From CAXQZU01 sp964228555 (lineage in GTDB: Bacteria; Planctomycetota; PLA2; JAEUHO01): a stretch of DNA of 64,000 bases. The translations under genes were made by a program, and so were the position numbers. Below the pieces are notes generated by a model that worked only from the letters and a program-made list of their open reading frames with translations, was not told where the DNA came from and did not search any database. This document shows, piece after piece, positions 54,900 through 64,000 of the stretch (position 1 is the stretch's first letter; each line of letters opens with the position of its first letter). The stretch covers positions 1 to 64,000 of the forward strand of contig CAXQZU010000059.1 in NCBI GenBank assembly GCA_964228555.1. Reading direction: 5' to 3'.

Positions 54900-55229
54900 T
54901 CAGGCCGTGAACGAGGTGCCGCAGCCGCACGTGCCCTTGGCGTTGGGGTTCTTGAACGCGAAGCCCTGCCCCATCACGCTCTCGTGGTAGTCCACCTGCG
55001 TGCCGCTCACGAACAGCGCGCTCTTGGGATCGAGGAACACGCGCACGCCCTCGGACTCGCAGACCTTGTCGGCGGGGCCCGCCTCGCGCTCCAGCGCCAT
55101 CTCGTAGGAGAGGCCCGAGCAGCCGCCGCCCACCACCTTGATGCGCAGCCCGGTGGCAGCCTCCTGCCCGGGCGCCGACATCATCGCGCGCACCTTCTCG
55201 GCAGCCTTGGGGGTGAGGGTGATCGACAT
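54900..55229 (-). CDS. HesB/IscA-family iron-sulfur carrier
   Basis: A 109-aa protein from ATG 55229 with GGAGG eight bases upstream. The A-type carrier pattern is complete: Cys37 in GGGCSG and the C-terminal pair Cys101/Cys103 in GTCGCG. It carries Fe or a Fe-S cluster to apo-proteins (ErpA/IscA role). Cluster-loading partners such as IscS/IscU are not in the window. The dedicated neighbours give no more detail. Confidence 0.93.
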   Translation of the reverse strand: MSITLTPKAAEKVRAMMSAPGQEAATGLRIKVVGGGCSGLSYEMALEREAGPADKVCESEGVRVFLDPKSALFVSGTQVDYHESVMGQGFAFKNPNAKGTCGCGTSFTA

Positions 55230-55329
55230 GCGCAGCCTCCGGCGGGCCGGGCCACGCAGGCCCGCCCGGCACCCATCTCTACCCGACAGGGCGGGGCGCC
55301 CGCGCTTTGAGGCCACCCGCCCGACGGCC

Positions 55330-56505
55330 CTAGCGCTCCGAGGCCTTGCTGGCCGGGCGCGCCGCGGGCTGGGCGCGGCTGCTGCCCTCGGCATGGCCGG
55401 CGCCGGCCACGGCGGCGGCAGCGCTCGTGACCCGCCGCGCATCCTCCATGAGGTTGATGTCGTAGAGCACCTGGTCGAGCCAGTCGCCGGCCATGATGCC
55501 GCTCTCCCGCTGCGGGCGGGCCGGCGAGATGCACGAGGCCAGCGGCTGCAGCAGGGTCCACGGCGTGGGATGGCAGAACTGCACGACGGAGAGGCGCTCG
55601 CCCTGCTGGCCGGGCTCGGCCACCACGCGGTGGATGCCGGTGGGGATGCGGCCGTTGGTGAGGCGTTCCAGCATCAGGCCGCTGTTGATGATGGCGCAGC
55701 CCTCGCGCGCCACGGCGTCCACCCACGTGTCGCCCACCTTCACCTGCAGGCCGCGCGCGGTCGCGCGCGGCAGCGCCGTGATGAGGTTGATGTCGCCGTG
55801 CTCGCCGGCCCAGATGTAGTCCTTGCCCGGGGCCGCCGACATCGGCGGGTAGCGGATCGCGCGCGCCAGCGTGGGGCCATCGGCCAGCATGCCGTCGAAG
55901 TAGCCCGGCGCGCAGCCCACGCCCTCCGCCACGATGCGCAGGAAGCGGCGCTGCAGGTCGAAGATGCGCTCGAAGAACACCATCAACACCCGGTCCATGC
56001 CCGGCACCACGTCGTCCGGCAGGCGCCGCTCCATGTAGCGATGCGGGTAGCGCTTGCGCAGCGGGTGGCCCGGCGGCAGCTCGCGGCCCCAGTTGAGCAT
56101 CTCCTTCCAGTCAGGCTTGTCGTTGACGGCGGCCGTCTCCACCAGCAGGCCCGTGTAGCCCGCCTGGCCCATCGAGCCCGGCACCACGTAGCGGCGCTTG
56201 ACCTCGGCCGGCAGGTGGAAGAAGTCGGCGAGGCGGGCGTAGGCCTCGTCGATGATGCCCGTGGGCACGTCATGGCGCGCGTACACGAAGCCCGTGCCCA
56301 GGCTGCTCATCACGCCGTCGATCACGGCCTTGCGCTGGGCCCGCCCGCCCCGCTCGTAGGCCAGCAGGTCCACCTCGAGGATGCGCGGCGCGGGCCGGCG
56401 CACGCGCCGCGGCGCCACCTGCGCGGTCGCCTGCGAGGGCGCCTGCGCCACCCACGTGCGGGTGGTCCGGCCGGAGGCCGCGCGCCGCCCCTTCGCCTTC
56501 GCCAT
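55330..56505 (-). CDS. 2-oxoglutarate/Fe(II) oxygenase, isopenicillin N synthase type
   Basis: A 391-aa protein. After an Arg/Ala-rich N-tail (1-40) the fold follows isopenicillin-N-synthase-like oxygenases: IDGVMSSLGTGFVYARHDV, FFHLPAEVKRRY, then the metal triad His236-x-Asp238 (GEHGDINLIT) and His292 (TGIHRVV) with Arg304-x-Ser306 for 2-oxoglutarate. All catalytic residues are present. A charged low-complexity C-tail of about 50 residues is added. It follows the ABC gene by three bases. The substrate is unknown. Confidence 0.88.
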   Translation of the reverse strand: MAKAKGRRAASGRTTRTWVAQAPSQATAQVAPRRVRRPAPRILEVDLLAYERGGRAQRKAVIDGVMSSLGTGFVYARHDVPTGIIDEAYARLADFFHLPAEVKRRYVVPGSMGQAGYTGLLVETAAVNDKPDWKEMLNWGRELPPGHPLRKRYPHRYMERRLPDDVVPGMDRVLMVFFERIFDLQRRFLRIVAEGVGCAPGYFDGMLADGPTLARAIRYPPMSAAPGKDYIWAGEHGDINLITALPRATARGLQVKVGDTWVDAVAREGCAIINSGLMLERLTNGRIPTGIHRVVAEPGQQGERLSVVQFCHPTPWTLLQPLASCISPARPQRESGIMAGDWLDQVLYDINLMEDARRVTSAAAAVAGAGHAEGSSRAQPAARPASKASER

Positions 56506-56508
56506 GGA

Positions 56509-58311
56509 CTAGCCCCGCTTGGCCTGCGCGGCCAGTCGCGCCTCGCGCCGCTGGCGGATGCGGCCCAGCTCGATGCGCGGCACGGCGTCGATGAGGCGCC
56601 GCGTGTACTCCTCGCGCGGCGCGGCGTAGATCTCGTGCGCGGCGCCCATCTCCACGATCTTGCCGTCCTTCATCACGGCCATCGTGTCGCTCATGAACTT
56701 CACCACCGACAGGTCGTGGCTGATGAAGATGTAGGTGAGGCCGTGCGCCTCCTGCAGGTCCTTCAGCAGGTTGAGCACCTGGGCCTGCACGCTCACGTCC
56801 AGCGCCGACACCGACTCGTCGCAGATGATGAAGCGCGGCTGCAGGGCCAGCGCGCGCGCGATGCTGATGCGCTGGCGCTGCCCGCCCGAGAACTCGTGCG
56901 GGTAGCGGTTCATGTGCTCCGGCAGCAGGCCGACCTCCTTGAGCAGCGAGGCCACGCGGTCCTGCCGTTCGCTGCGCGAGGCGATGAGGCGGTGCACCTC
57001 CATCGGCTCCGACAGCATGTCGCCCACCGTCATGCGCGGGTTGAGCGACGAGTACGGGTCCTGGAAGATGATCTGCATGTGGCGGCGCATCGCGCGCAGC
57101 TCGTCCTGCGGCACCTTGGCCAGGTCGCGCCCGTCGAAGCTCACCTCGCCACCCGTCGGCTCGATGAGGCGCAGGATGGCACGCCCGGTCGTGGTCTTGC
57201 CGCAGCCCGACTCGCCCACCAGCCCCAGCGTCTGCCCGGGCCACACGTCGAAGCTCACGCCGTCCACGGCCTTGACGTGGCCCACGGTGCGGCCCAGCAA
57301 GCCCTTCTTGATGGGGAAGTGCACCTGCAGGTCACGCACGGACAGCAGCGGCGCGCCTTGCGGCGCCAGCATCTTGTCGCGGCCCTGCGTCTCGAGGGCC
57401 TTGAGCGCGGCCGGGTCCACCGGCTTCTCCTGGATGTGCAGGCGGTGCTCGTCGTCCAGGCTCCACGACATGAAGGTGGAGGTGGTGGGCAGGCGCCGGT
57501 AGCGGGTGTCCAGCCCCGGGCGGCAGGCCAGCAGGCTGCGCGTGTAGGGATGCTTGGGGGCGCCGAAGATCTGCTCCACGTCGCCGTACTCGACGAGGTG
57601 CCCCTGGAACATCACCGCCACCTGGTCGGCGATCTCCGCGATCACGCCCAGGTCGTGCGTGATGAACAGGATGGACATGCCGCGCTGGTCGCGCAGGCGC
57701 CGCAGCAGCTCGAGGATCTGCTTCTGGATGGTCACGTCCAGCGCGGTGCTGGGCTCGTCGGCGATGAGCAGGCGCGGGTTGCAGGCCAGCGCCATCGCGA
57801 TCATCACGCGCTGCTTCTGGCCGCCGGACATCTCGTGCGGGTAGGAGTCGATGCGCCGCTCGGGGTCCGGGATGTCCACCTCGCGGAACAGGGCGAGCGC
57901 GCGCTGGCGGGCCTCCTCGCGGCTCACGCCCTCATGGACCATGATCGGCTCCATGACCTGGTCGCCCACCCGGAACACCGGGTTGAGCGAGGTCATGGGC
58001 TCCTGGAAGATCATCCCGATCTCCTTGCCGCGGATCTTGCGCATGTCCTTGAGGGGCATGCCCACCAGGTCGCGGCCCAGGAACGAGATGCGGCCCGCAT
58101 GGATGCGGGCGGTCTCGGGCGGCAGCAGGCGCATGACGGTCAGCGAGGTGACCGACTTGCCCGAGCCCGACTCCCCCACCACGCCCAGCGTCTGGCCCTC
58201 GCGGATCTGCAGCGTGACGCCGTCCACCGCCTTGACCACGCGGTCCTCGGTGTGGAACCAGGTCTTGAGGCCCTCGACCTCGAGGATGGGCGCGCCGGGC
58301 GGGGTGTTCAT
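56509..58311 (-). CDS. fused double-ATPase oligopeptide-type ABC transporter protein
   Basis: A 600-aa protein holding two complete nucleotide-binding domains like DppD and DppF. First: Walker A GESGSGKS, signature MSGGQKQR, Walker B LLIADEP. Second: GESGCGKT, FSGGQRQR, FIICDES. Both H-loops are present, and the linker contains the C-terminal oligopeptide-ABC box (HPYTRSLLACRPGLDTRYRRLP) after the first domain. Such fusions serve peptide or nickel uptake with separate permeases. No permease or binding protein is nearby. ATG 58311 with AGGA about seven bases upstream; the 2OG oxygenase starts three bases after the stop. Confidence 0.95.
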   Translation of the reverse strand: MNTPPGAPILEVEGLKTWFHTEDRVVKAVDGVTLQIREGQTLGVVGESGSGKSVTSLTVMRLLPPETARIHAGRISFLGRDLVGMPLKDMRKIRGKEIGMIFQEPMTSLNPVFRVGDQVMEPIMVHEGVSREEARQRALALFREVDIPDPERRIDSYPHEMSGGQKQRVMIAMALACNPRLLIADEPSTALDVTIQKQILELLRRLRDQRGMSILFITHDLGVIAEIADQVAVMFQGHLVEYGDVEQIFGAPKHPYTRSLLACRPGLDTRYRRLPTTSTFMSWSLDDEHRLHIQEKPVDPAALKALETQGRDKMLAPQGAPLLSVRDLQVHFPIKKGLLGRTVGHVKAVDGVSFDVWPGQTLGLVGESGCGKTTTGRAILRLIEPTGGEVSFDGRDLAKVPQDELRAMRRHMQIIFQDPYSSLNPRMTVGDMLSEPMEVHRLIASRSERQDRVASLLKEVGLLPEHMNRYPHEFSGGQRQRISIARALALQPRFIICDESVSALDVSVQAQVLNLLKDLQEAHGLTYIFISHDLSVVKFMSDTMAVMKDGKIVEMGAAHEIYAAPREEYTRRLIDAVPRIELGRIRQRREARLAAQAKRG

Positions 58312-58458
58312 GGGCGCATCCTGCCTGCGTGGTGCCGGGCTGTCAACCGGGCCCGGACGCTGGCGCGCCGGGGCGCTGCGTGGCCGCGCCGCCCTGCAGG
58401 TGCGGCGGGGCCGCGGGCCTGCGCGGGCGTGGTGCCGCGGCGCGTGAGAGGCCGCCCG

Positions 58459-58464
58459 TAGTCT
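58459..58464 (+). promoter_or_regulatory. TANNNT box of recO
   Basis: TAGTCT ends six bases before GTG 58471, with no Shine-Dalgarno between. A candidate leaderless promoter. Confidence 0.5.
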
Positions 58465-58470
58465 GGACGC

Positions 58471-59244
58471 GTGAGCCGCAGCAAGGTCCTGGTCGACGAG
58501 GCGCTGGTGCTGCGCACGATCCCGTTCGGCGACACGAGCCAGGTCGTGCACCTGGCCACGCCCGAGCACGGCCTCGTGGCCGCGCTGGCCAAGGGCGCGC
58601 ACCGGCCGGGCAGCGAGGTGGAAGGCGGCCTCGTGGCCTTCTCGCAGGGCACGGCGTGGTGGTCGCCCCCGCCCCGGCGGGCGCGCGAGGACGAGGAGGG
58701 CCTCGCGCTGCTCAAGCGCTTCCGCCAGCGGGACTCGTGGCGCCGGCTGGCCAGCGACCTGGAGCGCTACCGCGCCGCGTGCTACGTGCTGGAGCTGGTG
58801 CGCCTCTGGATGCGGCCCCAGCTGCCGCTGCCGGCCCTCTACCGCGCGGCCGTCACGGCGCTGCGCGCACTGGCGGTGGCGCCGCGCGAGCAGGTCGGCA
58901 CCTGGGTGCTGTGGTTCGAGGCACGCGCGCTGGCGGCCGCCGGCCACCGCCCGGCTCTGGAGGGCTGCGGGGCCTGCGGGCAGCCGCTGCAGGGCACGCT
59001 GGTGTTCGCGCCCGCAGCCGGTGGCTGCGCCCACGCCCGCTGCGCCAGCTCGGGGGCGCAACGCCGCCTCACCACGACCGGGCTGGCTGCGCTGCGCCGC
59101 CTCTACACGCAGCGCCTTCAGGAGCTGGCCGCCGAGCCGCCCGCACCTGCGTCCGTGCGCCTGCTGCGCAGCCTGCACGACCTCTGGATCCCGTGGACGC
59201 TCGAGCGCCGGCCGCATGCCCTCGAGCACCTGCCGCGCAGCTGA
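58471..59244 (+). CDS. recO: DNA repair protein RecO
   Basis: A 257-aa protein from GTG 58471. The N-terminal OB fold has LVDEALVLRTIPFGDTSQVVHLATPEHGLV, typical of RecO, then a helical domain (about 85-165). A zinc-knuckle region (GCGACGQPL, then Cys residues at about 189 and 194) follows. RecO anneals single strands and loads RecA with RecF/RecR. Length standard. The upstream gene is divergent, so a promoter in 58312-58470 is expected and a TANNNT box is present. Confidence 0.9.
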   Translation: MSRSKVLVDEALVLRTIPFGDTSQVVHLATPEHGLVAALAKGAHRPGSEVEGGLVAFSQGTAWWSPPPRRAREDEEGLALLKRFRQRDSWRRLASDLERYRAACYVLELVRLWMRPQLPLPALYRAAVTALRALAVAPREQVGTWVLWFEARALAAAGHRPALEGCGACGQPLQGTLVFAPAAGGCAHARCASSGAQRRLTTTGLAALRRLYTQRLQELAAEPPAPASVRLLRSLHDLWIPWTLERRPHALEHLPRS

Positions 59245-59291
59245 GCGGCCGGCCGCCCGCCTCGGGGCGCGGCCTGCCGCCCCCCCGACGG

Positions 59292-59297
59292 TAGGGT
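59292..59297 (+). promoter_or_regulatory. TANNNT box of the BamD-like gene
   Basis: TAGGGT ends seven bases before ATG 59305; this also argues against the in-frame GTG at 59296, which would overlap the box. No Shine-Dalgarno. Confidence 0.5.
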
Positions 59298-59304
59298 GGT
59301 GGCG

Positions 59305-60693
59305 ATGACCCCGGCCCAGCCGCGCCTGCCGCACGCCACCGCCCGCGCCCCCGTGCGGGCCGGGTTGCTCGCCACGGGCCTCGTCCTGCTCGCGGCCTGC
59401 CTGCCCGGCTGCTCGGGCAGCAGCCCGGGGGGCTCCTCGGCCGGGATGGGCGTCTCGCAGCTGGGCACGAAGGTGGTGCCCGTGCCGGGCGACACCCGGC
59501 GAGCCGGCCGCGAGGGCTTCAGCGTGGCGCCGGTGCGCAAGCTCACGCCCGAGGAGGAGGCCGCTGCGCGCGCACGCTCGACCGAGGCCGCCGAGCGCCT
59601 GTGGTCGCAGGCCGAGCGCCTGGAGGAGCGCGACCCCGAGGAGGCAGGCGAGGCCTACCGCGAGATCGTCGAGCAGCATCCCGGCTCGCCCCGGGCCGCC
59701 GAGGCCCGCTTCCGCGAGGGCCGGGCCTTCGTGCGGGCGGGCGAGTACCGCGAGGGCATGGAGGCGCTCAAGGCCTACATGGACCTGGTTCCCGCCAACC
59801 CGCACCTCGCCGAGATCGAGCAGCTCTGCTTCGAGGCGGGCACGCGCTACCTGCGCAGCATGACCGGCCTCACGGCCATCTTCATGAGCCGCGACGTGGG
59901 CTACGGGATGCTCGACTACATCCCGCAGGCCTTCCCCAACGGCGACTACGCCGACGACGCGCTGCTGGCGCTGGGCGATGCCTACGCCGCCGAGGACGAC
60001 AAGGACCTGTGGATGAAGGCGGTGGTCGCCTACCGCTCGCTGCTCCTGCGCTACCCCGACAGCGAGCTGCGCCCTCGCGCGTGGCTGGGCGTGGCCCGCA
60101 CGGGCCTGCGCCGCGACCAGGGCACGGCATGGCACGGCGGCTATGTGCAGCTGGACCCGCGCGAGCCCCTGCCGGACACCAGCCAGGATCCCGCCGCGCT
60201 GGCCTTCGCCGGGCCCGTGGAGAGCGGGCCGCGCCTGGCGCTGCGGGCGTGCGATGCCCTGCTGGCGGAGGAGCAGCGCGCACCGGGCCGCGCCAGCGCC
60301 GACGACCTTGCGCAAGCCGAGGCCCTGCGCGCCCGGGCACGCGCCGCCCTGGCCGCCAAGGAAGAGGCCATCGCGGCGTGGTACGGCAATGCCTCGGGCG
60401 GCTGGGCCGCCGATCCCTACCGGCGCGAGGCAGCACGCCTGCGCGGCGAGCCGCCGCCGCCCCTGCGCGCCCGGCCGGTGCCGCCGCCTGCCGCGGCACC
60501 CGCCGTGGTGGTGGCGCCGCCCACGCCCCCTGTGGCCCCCGTGCAACCGCAGGTCGTGCAGCCGGCACCCGTGCAGCCGGCAACGCCTCCCCCGGCTCCA
60601 GCGCGGCCCGCGGACCCGGCCCCGCCCGCAGCGGCTCCCGCCACGTCCCCGGGCCTGCCGCCGCCCGCCATCCGCCGGCGCAGCGCAGGCTAG
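59305..60693 (+). CDS. BamD-like TPR lipoprotein
   Basis: A 462-aa lipoprotein from ATG 59305. The signal ends at Leu-Ala-Ala-Cys (Cys32), with a second possible Cys36. Residues 80-270 form TPR pairs in the style of BamD/ComL: AGEAYREIVEQHPGSPRAAEARFREGRAF, EGMEALKAYMDLVPANPHLAEIEQLCFEAG, ALLALGDAYAAEDDKDLWMKAVVAYRSLLLRYPDSE. The remaining 190 residues are an Ala/Pro-rich tail. BamD helps insert outer-membrane proteins; here the location next to lptE supports an envelope-assembly role. The long tail is not usual. Confidence 0.75.
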   Translation: MTPAQPRLPHATARAPVRAGLLATGLVLLAACLPGCSGSSPGGSSAGMGVSQLGTKVVPVPGDTRRAGREGFSVAPVRKLTPEEEAAARARSTEAAERLWSQAERLEERDPEEAGEAYREIVEQHPGSPRAAEARFREGRAFVRAGEYREGMEALKAYMDLVPANPHLAEIEQLCFEAGTRYLRSMTGLTAIFMSRDVGYGMLDYIPQAFPNGDYADDALLALGDAYAAEDDKDLWMKAVVAYRSLLLRYPDSELRPRAWLGVARTGLRRDQGTAWHGGYVQLDPREPLPDTSQDPAALAFAGPVESGPRLALRACDALLAEEQRAPGRASADDLAQAEALRARARAALAAKEEAIAAWYGNASGGWAADPYRREAARLRGEPPPPLRARPVPPPAAAPAVVVAPPTPPVAPVQPQVVQPAPVQPATPPPAPARPADPAPPAAAPATSPGLPPPAIRRRSAG

Positions 60694-60695
60694 GC

Positions 60696-61232
60696 ATGCG
60701 CACGCGCGCCCCGCACGCCCTCGTCCAGCACCGCCGCGGGCGGGCGCCCTGGACGGCCGTGCTCGTGCTGGCCAGCCTGCTGTGCAGTGCCTGCGGCTAC
60801 TCCACGCGCCGGCTCACCGACCTCGAGGGCGCCCGCACCGTGGCGGTGAGCACCTTCGAGAACCTCGGCTTCCGGCGCGACCTCGAGCTGCGCCTCGTGC
60901 AGGCCGTGCTCGCCGAGCTGCGCGCGCGCACCACGCTGGCCATCGACCGCCCGTCGCGCGCCGACCTCGTGATCACGGGACGCATGCAGGCCGACGAGGA
61001 CATCATCACCCTCGACGCGCAGGACAACCCCGCGCAGAAGCGCCTCGAGGGCAGCCTCGTGGTGACGGTGACCGAGCGCCGCACGGGCCGCGTGGTCCGA
61101 TCCTTCACGGCGCGGGCGCAGGCCGAGTTCGCCCCCGGCCGCGATGGGGAGAGCCTCGCCGGCTCCGCCACCGAGGAGTGGACGCGGCGCATGGCCGTGG
61201 CCGTGGTGCAGGGCCTGGAGGCGGGCTTCTAG
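60696..61232 (+). CDS. lptE: LptE-like LPS-assembly lipoprotein
   Basis: A 178-aa lipoprotein from ATG 60696. An Arg-rich N-tail and hydrophobic segment (18-32) end in Ser-Ala-Cys-Gly-Tyr (Cys33). The mature part has the LptE pattern: VAVSTFENLGFRRDLELRLVQAVLAELRARTTLAIDRPSRADLVITGRM and RRTGRVVRSFTARA. LptE plugs the LptD outer-membrane LPS translocon. It follows the BamD-like gene after two bases, so both are one operon. It suggests an outer membrane with LPS-like lipids. Symbol based on family pattern only. Confidence 0.8.
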   Translation: MRTRAPHALVQHRRGRAPWTAVLVLASLLCSACGYSTRRLTDLEGARTVAVSTFENLGFRRDLELRLVQAVLAELRARTTLAIDRPSRADLVITGRMQADEDIITLDAQDNPAQKRLEGSLVVTVTERRTGRVVRSFTARAQAEFAPGRDGESLAGSATEEWTRRMAVAVVQGLEAGF

Positions 61233-61298
61233 GCTGCCCCTGGGATCCGCACCGCCCCCCGGCGGGCGCCTTTGCCTCCCCCGCCGCTGCCTGACGGC

Positions 61299-61304
61299 TA
61301 TCCT
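61299..61304 (+). promoter_or_regulatory. TANNNT box of ftsH
   Basis: TATCCT ends nine bases before ATG 61314; no Shine-Dalgarno is present. Slightly longer spacing than the others, so a leader of only a few bases is possible. Confidence 0.4.
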
Positions 61305-61313
61305 CCGCGCACC

Positions 61314-63326
<2,013 letters not shown>

Positions 63327-63363
63327 CGTGCTGCGCCGCCGCGGGCGGCAGGGGAGCCCCTCC

Positions 63364-64000
63364 ATGGCCCGCGACGCGCACGCCGACCCCGGCGAGTCCC
63401 CGCCCGGGACCGGCAGCGGCACGCGCCCCGCGGTGTGGGGCATCCTCAACGTCACGCCCGACTCCTTCAGCGATGGTGGCCTGTGGCTGGAGCCGGCGCG
63501 CGCCGTGGAGCAGGCCCTGCGGCTGGTGCAGGAGGGCGCGGACGTCCTCGACGTGGGCGGGGAGAGCACGCGCCCGGGCGCGCACGAGGTGCCCGTGGAC
63601 GAGGAGGTGCGGCGCACCGCCCCGGTGATCGCCGCCCTGCGCGCAGCCCGCGTGGGCGTGCCCATCAGCATCGACACGCGCAAGGCCAGCGTGGCGCGCG
63701 CGGCCCTCGACGCCGGCGCCACGATCGTCAACGACGTCAGCGCCGCCACGCACGACCCGGCCATGCTGGCCACGGTGGCGCAGGCGGGCGCCGGCCTCGT
63801 GCTCATGCACATGCAGGGACAGCCGGCCACCATGCAGCGCGCGCCGGCCTACGGCGACGTGCTGGCCGAGGTCGGCGCGTGGCTGGCGGGGCGGCGCCAG
63901 GCGGCCGAGGCGGCCGGCGTGGCGCCCGGGCGCGTGTGGGTGGACCCCGGCATCGGCTTCGGCAAGACGCTGGAGCACAACCTGGCGCTGCTGCAGGGCC
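63364..64000 (+). CDS. folP: dihydropteroate synthase, partial
   Basis: The 5' part of a gene cut by the window end, at least 212 codons. ATG 63364 has GGGGAG eight bases upstream. The protein shows the family's pterin and p-aminobenzoate-binding segments: WGILNVTPDSFSDGG, DVLDVGGESTRPGA, ISIDTRKASVA, IVNDVSAA, MHMQGQPATMQ and WVDPGIGFGKTLEHN. It condenses pteridine diphosphate with p-aminobenzoate in folate synthesis. It lies 37 bases after ftsH; that pairing is common in bacteria. The C-terminal end is outside the window. Confidence 0.95.
   Translation, partial: MARDAHADPGESPPGTGSGTRPAVWGILNVTPDSFSDGGLWLEPARAVEQALRLVQEGADVLDVGGESTRPGAHEVPVDEEVRRTAPVIAALRAARVGVPISIDTRKASVARAALDAGATIVNDVSAATHDPAMLATVAQAGAGLVLMHMQGQPATMQRAPAYGDVLAEVGAWLAGRRQAAEAAGVAPGRVWVDPGIGFGKTLEHNLALLQG

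Noticed and set aside
63329..63355. Hairpin-like GC stretches between ftsH and folP.
   Set aside because: The stems are five to six bases, lack T-runs and are expected often at this GC content.

Overview
The window is a very GC-rich stretch of bacterial chromosome, densely packed, with no tRNA, rRNA, IS element, integrase or CRISPR that I can see. Several families point to Planctomycetota: a DUF1592-family cytochrome paired with a Tat-exported DUF1552 protein, TPR and VIT/VWA exported proteins, a Ser/Thr kinase with a Pro/Ala-rich tail, and double-cysteine-cluster YkgJ proteins. LptE, BamD-like and TonB-dependent-receptor genes imply an outer membrane. The phylum is inferred from family content; Myxococcota or Verrucomicrobiota relatives are not excluded.

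Layout. 1-2413: a segment of visibly lower GC with a large anchored protein built of carboxypeptidase-regulatory-like modules and a MauE-like membrane protein. 2393-3336: a coiled-coil lipoprotein and a tiny overlapping ORF. 3546-6692: a Fur-box-controlled FecA-like TonB-dependent receptor overlapping a TonB-like energy transducer. 6723-11554: a lipoprotein made of two Cache domains without an output domain, then DUF1552 and DUF1592 proteins. 11665-20230: exported proteins (an internally duplicated secretin-like protein, VIT/VWA, a degenerate metallopeptidase-like protein coupled to a TPR protein, and a Pro/Gly-rich secreted protein). 20403-27783: an NtrC-type regulator with its histidine kinase, YkgJ, a Ser/Thr kinase and an exported protein. 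27823-39378: housekeeping and cofactor genes (selB, recJ, larB, Lon-N domain protein, ceramidase-like, NAD-type isocitrate dehydrogenase, thiI, and a ferritin-like protein with four C-terminal repeats). 39382-49640: an 11-gene nuoA-D,H-N operon without nuoE, nuoF or nuoG. 49870-64000: sugar dehydrogenase, FAD oxidoreductase, trxB, TPR protein, acidic protein, HesB/IscA, 2OG-Fe(II) oxygenase, fused double-ATPase ABC protein, recO, BamD-like lipoprotein, lptE, ftsH and the 5' part of folP.

How it is expressed. Two start types coexist. Many genes have a GGAG-type ribosome binding site, and operons show ATGA/GTGA overlaps. About ten others have no Shine-Dalgarno but carry a TANNNT box ending 6-9 nt before the start codon, which is the layout of leaderless transcripts. 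This pattern fixes several start codons and is, to me, the most general new observation here. The most unusual single genes are the tandem-Cache lipoprotein, the ferritin-like repeat protein at the end of the complex I operon, and the protease-like protein that has lost the HExxH motif.
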